Part shown: positions 1-10,701 of the stretch, piece by piece | Layout of the letters: the number at the start of each line of letters is the position of its first letter | How positions within the stretch are numbered: position 1 is the first letter of the stretch | Origin: Priapulus caudatus | Lineage: Eukaryota > Priapulida > Priapulimorpha > Priapulimorphida > Priapulidae | Assembly: GCF_000485595.1 (NCBI RefSeq) | Contig: NW_014577383.1 | Span: 1 to 62,520 of the forward strand | Direction: 5' to 3' | Length of the DNA: 62,520 nucleotides | Made by a program: the position numbers and the translations under genes | Notes under the pieces: model-generated | Seen by the model: the letters and a program-made list of their open reading frames with translations, nothing else | What the model was told of the DNA's origin: nothing | Databases searched by the model: none

Positions 1-364
1 ACGTAACATTTAAGTCGTTGCGCTAGTGACACCTTTGTTAGGCGCCACATATGGCAGATACGCAGTTGCGTTACACATCATTTCAGCAACCTTCTGGCAT
101 TCTGCATACCTCCAAATCCCATTGGCTGATATAAATCGCGTGCCTGAAATCTGCTGTGTTTATGTGAATTTGAACCGATAAGCCCTAACACCTATTAAAA
201 AAAAAATTAATTGTTGTTAAAAAGTTATTGTTGGTTGTATTTAAATTAACATTGCTTGTAAATAAATCATGATAATATATTGCGTGTAATTGGAAAAAAA
301 TGTTAATGAATTAATATGAGAAAATACGACAAATCAGTGTAAAGTAATACAGTCATCAGATGGG

Positions 365-425
365 ATATCCGAGCCAACGACTTTTACGCGCTGTGCTGTT
401 AACGCGTTCGGCTATCCAGGTTTAT
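365..425 (-). other. tRNA-like segment, possible SINE head
   Basis: Read on the minus strand, this has an A-box-like stretch (TAGCCGAACGCGTTA, resembling the D-arm of Ser/Leu-type tRNAs), then GTAAAAGTCGTTGG, then a B-box-like GGCTCGGATATC. It cannot fold as an intact tRNA as it stands. A diverged copy lies on the plus strand at 10,285-10,345. A fossil tRNA-derived RNA polymerase III promoter is the likeliest reading. Confidence 0.35.
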
Positions 426-2297
426 ATGGTTTTTCTAGATTATGGATGTGCCATGAATATGACCAACACTGTGACGTCGCATGGAGCGTAGCTTCATGGG
501 AATCCATGTTTAACCCTCCGTCTTGAGGGTCAAAAGGTTTATCAGACACTTACTCTTCGGCACGGGGTCAGTGGAAAGACATTCATTGCGTTCCTTTTCC
601 AATAAAGTGATGAAAATGGTAGGTCAGCGCTGAAACCAAAATTTTATTTTTCACTCTGTCGCATTAGGCCATGTCCTCAGAAAATGTCTCGATATCTGAC
701 CTTTCCCCACTGCCTTTGAAACTGTGACCTCAATTTCGCACTGGTTGGGTTTCCTTGCCCATCACCACATATACACGAATATTAAGAGATAGGTCGACGC
801 GTGAAGAATTGATGCCGCAATTCCGTATTTCCTGCCTATACCTTAAGTTTAGGGGGAATATTCTCCCTTCGTTACACTATCTTGACTTTGACCCTTAAGC
901 CCCCAAATTTGTTCATTCTGTAGTCCTTTTTACGACCCCGCCCTCCTCGACGTCCCGATATCGTGACCGTACGTCCGAGGCGTTAAGATTTGTGCCCACT
1001 GTTGACGGGACCGGACGCGCGGACGGACGGACGAGATAACGACCAGCCCCTCCCCTAACAACGGGACACTAGTTACTAGGTCAGCTTATCGCGTTCACAT
1101 GTGTTCTTTCGACGACTGTATTTAACCAATGCTTTTATTTTTAAATTAAAGTAACCTCCATTGCGTCGAGAAAGGGTTTCACGCCAGACGGACTGACTTA
1201 ATGAGAATGCCGCGGTGCCGCCATGCATCTTTTCTGTGTTAGCAATGTGTAAGAGAGAGACCAACGTGATCCTGGGTGTACTTTATAACCGTAGCAACAG
1301 ACCTCCGATGAGCCCAGACGCTCTGCGGCTTTTGTTTTAATGTTTAAATGTTTTTTATTATTCCTCTCACCAAACTGATTATAATCGATTCAAAATCGCT
1401 TATCGGTTATCAAGTGTTTGTCAAGCACTCCACGAGCCCAAAAATCTCGATTAATATCTCTTGGGCACCCACCCTTGTCCGCAAAAACGAGCGCGCATGT
1501 TTTTTAGGGATATTTTTGCTCTTGCATGGTTCTACAAAGGGTATGTTTGAGTGCGCATGATTGTATACGTGAAATACGGTCTGTTGTAAGGTTGCACAAA
1601 TATATTTTGGGTGTATATACTTATATATAGTGTATTACATAATATACATTAATAGATCATGTATTTCGATAACTTTATTACGAAATAATAAAACGAGGCA
1701 TGGGTTTATTCATTCATAAATTATAAAATTGTTATTTAGATCACGCGTGCATTTAACAGATTATGTATATAATTACTACGTGACGGGCAGGAATAGTCAC
1801 GTATCGTACAGTCCTGTTAACTTATCGTTTGTGTCGATCGTTATAAGTTATAATTCACGTCGTGTGCATGTATAAGCAAAACACTGAAACAGTTAGATTG
1901 AAAACTGCAAAGATATAACCATGCACCAAGCACCATGCTCGCACGTAGGATAGATATAGATCTCAACGTAAAAGCGGACACGAAACATCACTATGGACGT
2001 TGTTCACTCTCGCTATTCTCCGTGGACAGACTTTGTTCGTGTGTCGGGCGGGATCCTGTCTCTTCAGATTATAGTTCGTAGAGGGAGACTCCCTCTACTA
2101 ACTATGTTCAGATTAACCTCAATTTTGCGAAAGTACATTAGTTCTGTCACTGACTGCACTTTCGCTAAAATCTTTTATAGCCGATTGCATCGAAAAGTAT
2201 TTTTACCAGCCAATCGGATTTCCAGAACGCAACGGCAAACAAGACAAATACCTTGTGTTCACAAATAATAGGTGAAAGAGAGTATAGAAACATGAAG

Positions 2298-2633
2298 ACT
2301 TTGGTAGTAAATAGATTTCGTATTTATTTAGCATTATATTTTATTGAAACTCCAAGTGCCTGTGGTCTACAGCAGCTGCTGTAAACAAACACATCTTTCC
2401 CGCAGGCGTGATTTTTTTCCCTAGGATAATCAAGAACATAGGGCTCTAGTGAGCGCTGCCATTGGTTAATTGATACAAATCACGTGCCTCAAACTCCTGT
2501 TTTATGGTGCATTCTGACCCTAACCCTAACCCTATTAAAAAAAAACGAAACCAGAGAGACATGATACAAGATTGCGTGGCACCGCTTTGCTGTTGATCCT
2601 GCGCGCAATAAGCAATCTATTTACTACCAAAGT
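2298..2633. mobile_element. 336-bp element with 20-bp perfect terminal inverted repeats
   Basis: The left end ACTTTGGTAGTAAATAGATT (2298-2317) is repeated exactly in reverse complement at 2614-2633. The interior carries two CCCTAA telomere-like units followed by an A-run and has no coding capacity. The element lies within a stretch present in the left arm and in its noisy copy (about 11,795-12,175) but missing from the matching position of the right arm near 5,015. It looks like a non-autonomous DNA transposon. I could not define a clear target-site duplication. Confidence 0.55.
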
Positions 2634-3499
2634 AACCAGTACCACGCTTCCCGCAAGGTGGTAAAAACCGGATCCTCGAAAGCTCCAACAGCGTATCCAT
2701 TTTTAGAATTCATGAATTGATTTGAAGTTTGGTTTGTAGTTGGCTGGTTCGGAAAGTGTAGTGAATAGATTGCAAGTCCTATAATATTTATTGATTTATG
2801 AATTGATTCGAAGTTTCCTGAATAGTTTTGCACACGGACCGGAAACAACAGAGTGGGCGGCAAATTGTAAACGTTAGTAAGTGATTTCAGAAGTCTTGAA
2901 TAGACTGGAAGTTGAATAAATTGATTGTTAAATGAGCTCTTTGATTGTAAACGTTTATATATGTTTTGAAAGCTGTATGATTAATTTGTAATTTAAGCTA
3001 TACATTTGTCGTTTGTTACCTAATAATTCTGAAACCAACAGATAGATTCGCATTTCTGGTGATTAATGTTGAAAGTAATAAATTAATTTCAAACTTAGTG
3101 AACTGATTCGTTATTCTGTAAATTAATATAAAACTTAAAATTTCAATTGTTAGGGTGATGAAGCAAGATTCGAACATTTGTGAGTTTATGTAACATTTTT
3201 TCAATTAAATTGCAAGTTAGTAAATTGGTTTATTTTTAAAATAAATTGTACGTTTAGAAAATGAATTTTTACAATGATGTGAAGGAATTTGTACATCAGG
3301 CAATTATTTTGGAAAGGTGTGAATTAATTTCCAAGTGAATAAATTGATTTGTTATCCTGTGAATTGATTTTAAATTTTGAATTTAAATTTCTCGAACAAT
3401 ATAAAGTAATTTTTATTTTTATTAATTAATTTGAAATGTTTTAAATTGATTTAAAATTGTGTATTTAAAATGTTTGAAAATGATTTTTAAAGGGGATGG

Positions 3500-3940
3500 C
3501 TTTCCATACGTTTACAAGTCTGTCTAAACTGCCGTAGTATTTCAACAAACTACCGTAGTATTTCAGCGTAATATGAGCGGAAAAAGTGCTGGTCAGGAGG
3601 ACCGGCAGTTTCGTAGAGTTGGTGGGCGAAGCAAAAACTTTGTGGCCTCGGGCCTCCGGGTCGACACTAATTTCGAACGCTGGGGTACCAAGCTAATCTA
3701 ACATGATTGAGCGGCCAAGCAAGTCGCTTTACAGTGAAGATTTTAGCGTTTCCCACACGCACACACCAGCATAAGGATAAGTGGTGCTGCCCCCTTACGT
3801 CGGCTATATCATGTAGTGGAAACGAGTTGCAGCAGCAGTAAATGTGTGAGCGTGTGAAACCAGTGGCCACGTGGCATGGTGTCAGTCGCAGTAGATAGTA
3901 TGTGAGGACGTGTAAAGGTATATTGAGACATTGTATGACG

Positions 3941-4009
<69 letters not shown>

Positions 4010-4280
4010 CAGCTTTGATTACGTGCGTGTCAGGTGTCACTGGTCGTGCCCTCACTCCCCACGATAACCCCTGCGACATATGAACTTATTGTTATGCGGT
4101 CATAAAAACACTGGGCTACGCTACATGCCGCAATAGATTTCTTTGACTGTCACGAGGTTTTGTGCGTGTGGCGAATCATGCGTTGAGGGAGTTCATGCCC
4201 TCGGCTCTAGATGTTTTGGACACCCCGTCTACGTTCAAGAACGGAGCGTATTAGAATGCGCTCCCGTTTATATGGAAAGC
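3500..4280. repeat. Palindrome spacer with (GT)n tract
   Basis: This is the spacer between the inverted arms. It contains an almost pure GT dinucleotide run at about 3,943-4,006. The noisy left-arm copy ends in GT at 13,565 and the noisy right-arm copy begins just after GT at 6,813, so the GT run is the breakpoint at which copies were separated. Confidence 0.75.
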
Positions 4281-5480
4281 CATCCCATTCAAAAATCATT
4301 TTCAAACATTTCAAACACACAATTTTAAATCAATTTAAAACATTTCAAATTAATTAATAAAAATTCAAATTACTTTATATTGTCCGAGAAATTTAAATTC
4401 AAAATTTAAAATCAATTCACAGAATAACAAATCAATTTAATAACTTGCAAATTAATTCACAACTTTCCAAAATAAATGCCTGATGTACAAATTCCTTCAC
4501 ATCATTGTAAAAATCCATTTTCTAAACGTACAATTTATTTTCAAAACAACAAACCAATTTACTAACTTGCAATTTAATTGAGAACATGTTACATAAACTC
4601 ACAAATGTTCAAATCTTGCTTCATCAACCTAACAATTAAAATTATAAGTTTTAAATTAATTTACAGAATAACGAATCAGTTCACTAAGTTTGAAATTAAT
4701 TTATTACTTTTAACATTAATCACCAGAAATGCGAATCTATCTGTTGGTTTCAGAATTATTAGGTAACAAACGACAAATGTATAGCTTAAATTACAAATTA
4801 ATCATACAGCTTTCAAAACATATATAATTAAACGTTTAAAATCAAGGCGCTCATTTAACAATCAATTTATGCAACTTCCAATCTATTCAAGACCTCTGAA
4901 ATCACTTACTAACGTTTACAATTTGCCGCCCACTCTGTTGTTTCTGGTCCGTGTGCAAAACTATTCAGGAAACTTCGAATCAATTGATAGGACTTGCAAT
5001 CTATTCACTACACATTATTTGTGAACACAAGGTATTTGTCTTGTTTGCCGTTGCGTTCTGGAAATCCGATTAGCTGGTAAAAATACTTTTCGATGCAATC
5101 GGCTATAAAAGATTTTAGCGAAAGTGCAGTCAGTGACAGAACTAATGTACTTTCGCAAAATTGAGGTTAATCTGAACATAGTTAGTAGCGGGAGTCTCCT
5201 TCTGCGAACTATGATCTGAAGAGACAGGATCCCGCCCGACACACGAACAAAGTCTGTCCACGGAGAATAGCGAGAGTGAACATTAACGTCCATAGTGATG
5301 TTTCGTGTCCGCTTTTACGTTGAGATCTATATCTATGCTACGTGCGAGCATGGTGCTTGGTGCATGGTTATATCTTTGCAGTTTTCAGTCTAACTGTTTC
5401 AGTGTTTTGCGTATAGATGCACACAATGTGAATTATAACTTATAACGGCACAAACGATAACAGGACTGTACGATATATAT
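4280..5480 (-). repeat. Right arm of palindrome, first copy
   Basis: Reverse complement of about 1,800-3,500 with only scattered differences. A 92-codon open frame at 5015-5293 (minus) mirrors a 91-codon frame at 1993-2268 (plus), differing by one in-frame codon and a substitution. The frame resembles no family I know, so I treat it as chance conservation within a repeat. The arm lacks the roughly 490-bp stretch containing the 2298-2633 element. Confidence 0.8.
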
Positions 5481-6812
5481 ATAGGCCATATATATCGCAG
5501 TTTCCTCGACTTACGCTACAAGAAAGCGGTATAATATTACCAATCTAATCTTTCCTCCACTAAATACGGATAGAATACTTGACAGCATCGACGACACCTA
5601 CGTGGTTTTCGACGACAGATCCGACTTAATAACCGAAGGGTTAATTTATGATAATAAATTGACATAGATAAACAAATATCACATCGCGAGAGCTCCTGTG
5701 AACTCTATACTGCTCCTCTTCATACATCCAGCTACGCTTATCATCACTAGTCCTAAAATAGCAGATAGGCAGTCGAATTACCGGTAATAAAACACGGGCG
5801 GGGATTAAAACAAACATTTATGACGCATCGCCGGCAAACATTAGAGGCAATCTCGTTAATTTTCTCTCCTATCGCGATAGTCCGATACGGCTTCGTCGAT
5901 TGCTGGGAAAGCTTGGCAGCGAAACTCGGCACGCAAGAGGGTTGTATCTACTCCTGATTATATCGTAGATATAGAATACGGATCTGTACTCTATATCTAC
6001 GATAATATTGACACGGATTATTTGCTTTGAAGCGCGGTGAAGAATATTCGTGCCTAATCGATGGAATGCCTCCTCCGGGTGCGGGGGCAAACAGAAAAGG
6101 AAAAAGAAACAGAAATGTGTCTAGTGGTCCGGGCGCCATCTTGTACATAGAATTCGTACTACGCAAGAAAGCTTGCAAACCATGGATTCAGAGTAGAGAC
6201 GTTATCTGCTATATGTATTCTATGTCTATGTCTATGTTGCAAACACAGAGCACTCCATGTACGCATTCTGCCTCGCGCCGTACGTCTGTCTACACGATGT
6301 GTCGACATTCATATTTGCTACGCTTTTTGTTATGAAACGCGCGACGTGACCCGCTACTGCACACTGAGTTTCCACCCATGCGCATAACAGGGACCAACAG
6401 GGTTCGAATTTTGGCTGAAAATCTAGTGGACAGCAGGACCACCAACTTCAGAAAGTTGGTGGTCCTGCACAAACGTTGGTGGTCCGCTTATTTACTAGCA
6501 GTGAGTAACAAAATAGTATACAAAAATAACCATTGGCATCAACAGCATACATGTAACTTAGAGTTGGTCAAATAATATATTTCAACTCTAGGAATGTCGG
6601 GGGAGCTTCTGGGGAAGGGTTTACTTTCGTTTTTTTGCATCCCCAGTCCTCGGTACCCCCATGCATAGATCAATGCTGCCGCACATCCGCAAAGTTGAAA
6701 GTGCCTAGAATCTTGATGAAATAGAAGTATATATATACAGTTTACAATGCTTTTAGATATCTAACTGAATAAAAATAGTACACTTTCTGCGTAAAGAAAC
6801 GTGACGAATTCA
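5480..6812. other. Unassigned stretch with two strong hairpins
   Basis: No gene was recognised. There is a near-perfect inverted repeat with 19-nt arms at 5957-5975 and 5990-6008 (17 of 19 paired) and a perfect 16-bp stem with a 4-nt loop at 6433-6468 (arm GCAGGACCACCAACTT). After the second hairpin the arm motif GTTGGTGGTCC recurs once more. The stretch belongs to neither palindrome arm. Confidence 0.55.
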
Positions 6813-8790
6813 GTAAACAGCTTTGATTACGTGCGTGTCAGGTGTCACTGGTCGTGGCCGCGTCACTCGCCCATGATAACTCCCTGCGACAGTATGAAAC
6901 TTATTGTTAATGGGCGGTCAATAAAAACACTGGGCTACCGCTAACTGCGCATAGATTTTCTTTGACTGTCCGAAGGTTTGTGCGTGTGGCGAATCATGCG
7001 TTGAGGGAGTTCGTTGCCCTCGGCATCTAGATGTTTTGGACACGTCTACGTTCAAGAACGGAAGCGTATTACGAATGGCGCTCCCGTTTATATGGAACAG
7101 CCATCCCTTCAAAATCCATTTTCAACATTTCAATACATGTCAGCAATTTAAATCAATTTTAAAACATCTTCAAAGTTAATTAAAAAATTCAATTACTATT
7201 TATCATTTCGGCGAGAAAATTAAGGGAACTACGTCACTGAGATTTTCTATGGTAAAATTTTGTAAAAAAAAAAATTGCCACGCTTTTTTTACATTTAAAA
7301 GTAAGAACTATAAACGTTACTAAAATATATTCTCAGAACCTCTGCCACCTGATAAAAAGTTTTATGGCGTTGGTTAAATTCTGCCAAAAATCCTATGACG
7401 AGTTGTGCTAAATTTCTGTTGTCTAAAACTAATTCCCGCCCAGTACTGTTCTTCAGATACTAGGCGTCTCTCTGTTTTTTACCGGCAAACTTAGTGGCAT
7501 TAATAAAGAAGGTAATTAAGCATAATAAAGTAAATACCAGAGAACATAATATCGTATTTTCATTACATTTTATTATTGTACAAATAACACACAAATGTAG
7601 CTAACTGCGATGGGTGCTAGAAAATTCAGTGACGTAATCACTTTAAAATTCCAAAATTTAAACATCAATTCACGAGAATAACAAATGGCAATTTATAACG
7701 TCTGGCAAATTAATTCACGAAGCTTTCCAACAATAAATGCCTGATGTACAACAATTCTTCACACAATTGTAAAAATCCATTTTCTAAACGTACAAATTAT
7801 TTTCAAAAACAACAAACCATTTATACTAACTTGCGAATTAATTTAGAACATGTTAATAAACTCACAAATGTTCAGAATCTTGGCTTCATCAACCTAACAA
7901 TGTAAAATTATAAGTGTTTTAAAGTTAATTTACGGAAAAAAGAATCAGTTCACTGAAGTTTGAAATTAATTTATTACTTTTTAAGCATTAATCACCAGAA
8001 ATGCGAAATCTATGCTGTTGTTTTCAGCAATTATTAGTGTACAAACGACAAATGTATAGCTAAATTACAATTAATCAATGACAGCTTCAAAAGCATATAA
8101 TAAATAAAACGTTTTAAACATCAGGCGCTCATTTAGAGCGAATGCATTTATGCAACTTCGACAAATGCTAGTTCAAGACCTCTGCAATCACTTACTTAGC
8201 GTTTACAATGTTGCCGCCCACTCCTGTTGTTTCTGGCGCGCGTGCAAGAACTATTCAGGAAAATTCGATCAAATTCATCAGGACTGCAATGTAATTGCAC
8301 TACATCATGTATTTGTGAACACAAGGTATTTGTCTTGTTTGCCGTTAGCGGCGTTCGTGGCAAATCCGATTAGCTGGTAAAAATGACTATTCGATGGCAA
8401 CGCTATAAAAGATTTTAGCAAAGTGGGGCAGTCAGTGACTAGAACTAATGTCTTTCGCTAAAATTTGAGGTAATTGACATAGTTAGTGAGCGGAGTCTCC
8501 TCTGCGAACCGTATGATCTGAAGAGACACGGATTCCCCGCCCGAACACAGTACCGGCCGGCGAACATAAGTCTGTCCACGGAGAATAGCGAGAGTGACAG
8601 TTAACGTCCATAGTGATGTTGCGTGTCGCTTTACGTCTGAGAATGTATATCTATGCTACGTGCGAGCATGGTGCTTGGTGCATGTTATATCTTGGCAGTT
8701 TTCAGTCGTAAACTGTTTCAGTGTGTTTTGCGTAAGATGCACACGACGTGAATTATAACGTTATAACGGCAGCAAAAATCGATAACAGGA
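6813..8790 (-). repeat. Second right-arm copy, indel-rich
   Basis: Starts with the same wording as 4,008 onward (AAACAGCTTTGATTACGTGC) and follows the first right arm to about 5,480, but single-base insertions and deletions occur every few tens of bases. That error texture matches uncorrected long-read sequence rather than neutral divergence. It continues without a break into 8,797-10,700, which matches the reverse complement of the far left arm. It carries one real extra insertion (7220-7646). Confidence 0.75.
7220..7646. mobile_element. TTAA-flanked MITE-like insertion
   Basis: Relative to the other right-arm copy near 4,380 an extra block of about 420 bp is present. TTAA occurs at both edges (7220-7223, 7643-7646). 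The inner ends are inverted repeats: ACGTCACTGAGATTTTCT near 7231 and its counterpart AGAAAATTCAGTGACGT near 7619. TTAA target sites are typical of piggyBac-type and some other DNA transposons. It has no coding capacity. Confidence 0.6.
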
Positions 8791-8796
8791 ACTGTA

Positions 8797-10700
8797 TCGA
8801 TGTGGAACTATTCTGCCGCATCCCAACGTATTAAATTGAATTATATACTTAATCTGTTAAATGCACTGGCGTGGATCTCAAATAACAATTTTATAGATTG
8901 TATGATGAATAAAACCCGATATCCGTCGTGTTTATTATTTTTTGTAATGAATGTTATCGAAATCATGAACTCTATTCATGTATATTATGTAATACTATTA
9001 TAAGTATATACACACAAGATATATTTGTGGCAACCTTACAACAGACCGTCATTCCATCGTATATCAATCATGCGCACGTTCAAAACATGACAAACATATC
9101 CGCTTTGTAGAACCAAGAGCAAAAAAGGATCCCTGTGCGTCCAGCGGATCGGCTAACGCTCCGCATTAGCGAGTGTTCGCCGAACTTTTGATAATCATTT
9201 AAGTGATTAATGATTATTAAATGTCCTAACCCTAACGCCTAACCCTACGCCTAACCTAAATGACATTAAAACCACAAACTAATACATGACGGCAATATAT
9301 ATATATATATAGTATATATATATAATATATAATAATATATACTATATATATATATATATTATAATATGTTATTATGACAATTAATGACATTAAAGTTGGG
9401 AAGCACTCCTAATGGAGTATTCACCCCAGGGATTCACGTTGGTGCTCTCTCTACACTTGCTAACACCAGAGATGCATGCGGCACGCGCATTCCCTTGCAT
9501 TTATGTCCAGTCGTGCTGCGTGAAACCTCTTCTCGATCGAATGGAGTTATGTTAATTTAAAATAAAACATTGGTTAATACAGTGTGAAGACAATGTGAAC
9601 GCATAACTGACTAGTAACTGTGTCAGGTGTTAGGGGAGTGGTGTCGTATCTTCCGTTCCGTCGCGTCCGTCGCCGTCGGCCGTCAACAGTTGGCAACAAT
9701 GCTTAACCGCTCGAACTAACGGTCACGAATAATTCGGGACTCGAGGGAGGGGGAGGTCGTAAAAAGGACTTCAGAATGACAATTTGGGGTCAGAAGGGTC
9801 AAAGGCCAAGATGTGTAAACATGAAGGAGAATATTCCGTCCTAACTTAAGGTATAGGAAGAAATACGGAATGCGGCACAATCTTAAACAAGGCTGCCGAA
9901 CCTATGCTCTTAAATGTCGTTGTATCGTGTGATGGGCAGGAAACCGTCATCACCAGTGCGAAATTGGAGGATCAGCAGGTCAAAGGGCAGTGGGGGAAAG
10001 GTCAGATATCAGACATTTTCTGAGGACATGGCTCTAATGGACAGAGTGAAAGAAAAAATTTGGTTTCAGCCTGACCTAGCCATTTTTATCAACTTTATTG
10101 AAAGGACCGATGAAAATGTGCTTTCCACGACGTGCGAAGAAGTAAGTGTCCCTGATAACGCTTGTTGACGCCTCAGAGGAGGGTTAAACATGGATCGCTT
10201 GAACTACTGCCAACTGAAGTCAGCAGTGTTGTCATATTGCATGGCACATCCAAATAATCTATGAAAACGCAGATAAGCCCTGATAGGCCCGAACGCGTAC
10301 AGGCAACAGGCGTAAAAGTCGTTGGCTCGAATCATCTGATATTTGTATTATTTAGCGCTGTTTTCTTGTATTTTTACTAATATTTATTCATTTTAACTAT
10401 TTTTTTCGGCAATTACGGCAAATATGTTAGGCATGATTTTTACAGAGCAATTTAATTATATAACAACAAATAATTTTTAAACAATTAATTTTTTTTTTAA
10501 TAGGGTTAGGGTTAATGGTTCAAATTCACCATAAAACAGGAGTTTCAGGCACTGCGATTATAATCAACCAATGGGATTTGGGAGGTATGCAGTAATGCCA
10601 GAAGGTTGGCCTGAAATTGATTGTGTAAGCCAACTGCGTATCTGGGCATATGTGCGCTCACAAAGGTGTCAAGCTGCGTCACTACGCACGATTAAATGTT
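8797..10700 (-). repeat. Distal right arm of palindrome
   Basis: Reverse complement of about 1-1,800 with moderate divergence. Checkpoints: 9,030-9,125 matches 1,500-1,590; 9,422-9,550 matches 1,147-1,272; 10,480-10,700 matches 1-210. The stretch 9,130-9,420 has no counterpart in the left arm. It contains degenerate CCTAACCCTAACGCC units (about 9,225-9,265) and an AT-dinucleotide tract (about 9,295-9,365). Confidence 0.75.
10285..10345 (+). other. tRNA-like segment, second copy
   Basis: Plus-strand partner of the tRNA-like segment at 365-425. The segment GTTGGCTCGAATCATC resembles a B-box and GTAAAAGTCG precedes it as in the other copy. It is degenerate and not a functional tRNA. Confidence 0.3.
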
Positions 10701-10701
10701 A

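Larger units (their letters stand above)
1..3500 (+). repeat. Left arm of a large imperfect palindrome
   Basis: AT-rich non-coding DNA whose reverse complement recurs at 4,280-5,480 and again, with many small indels, at 6,813-10,700. A direct indel-rich copy of about 1,283-3,942 lies at 10,702-13,565. The 2,700-3,500 part consists of degenerate short units built around AATTGATTTGAAGTT-like motifs. A block with the wording 'CCATTGG...ATACAAATCACGTGCC...CCCTAA...TATTAAAAAA' occurs twice inside the arm (about 110-205 and 2,458-2,540), so the arm itself was assembled from smaller repeats. No protein-coding gene was recognised. It could be a foldback element or a repeat-rich subtelomeric or heterochromatic segment. 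Confidence 0.8.

Noticed and set aside
365-425. Functional tRNA gene
   Set aside because: A- and B-box-like words are present, but stems do not pair into a cloverleaf; more likely a SINE remnant.
1993-2268. 91-codon open frame conserved in both palindrome arms (partner at 5015-5293)
   Set aside because: Conservation follows from the overall similarity of the arms; there is no known domain, and the other two copies are frameshifted.
9914-10168. 84-codon open frame in the distal right arm
   Set aside because: The matching left-arm sequence (about 540-760) is not open, and the peptide has no recognisable features.
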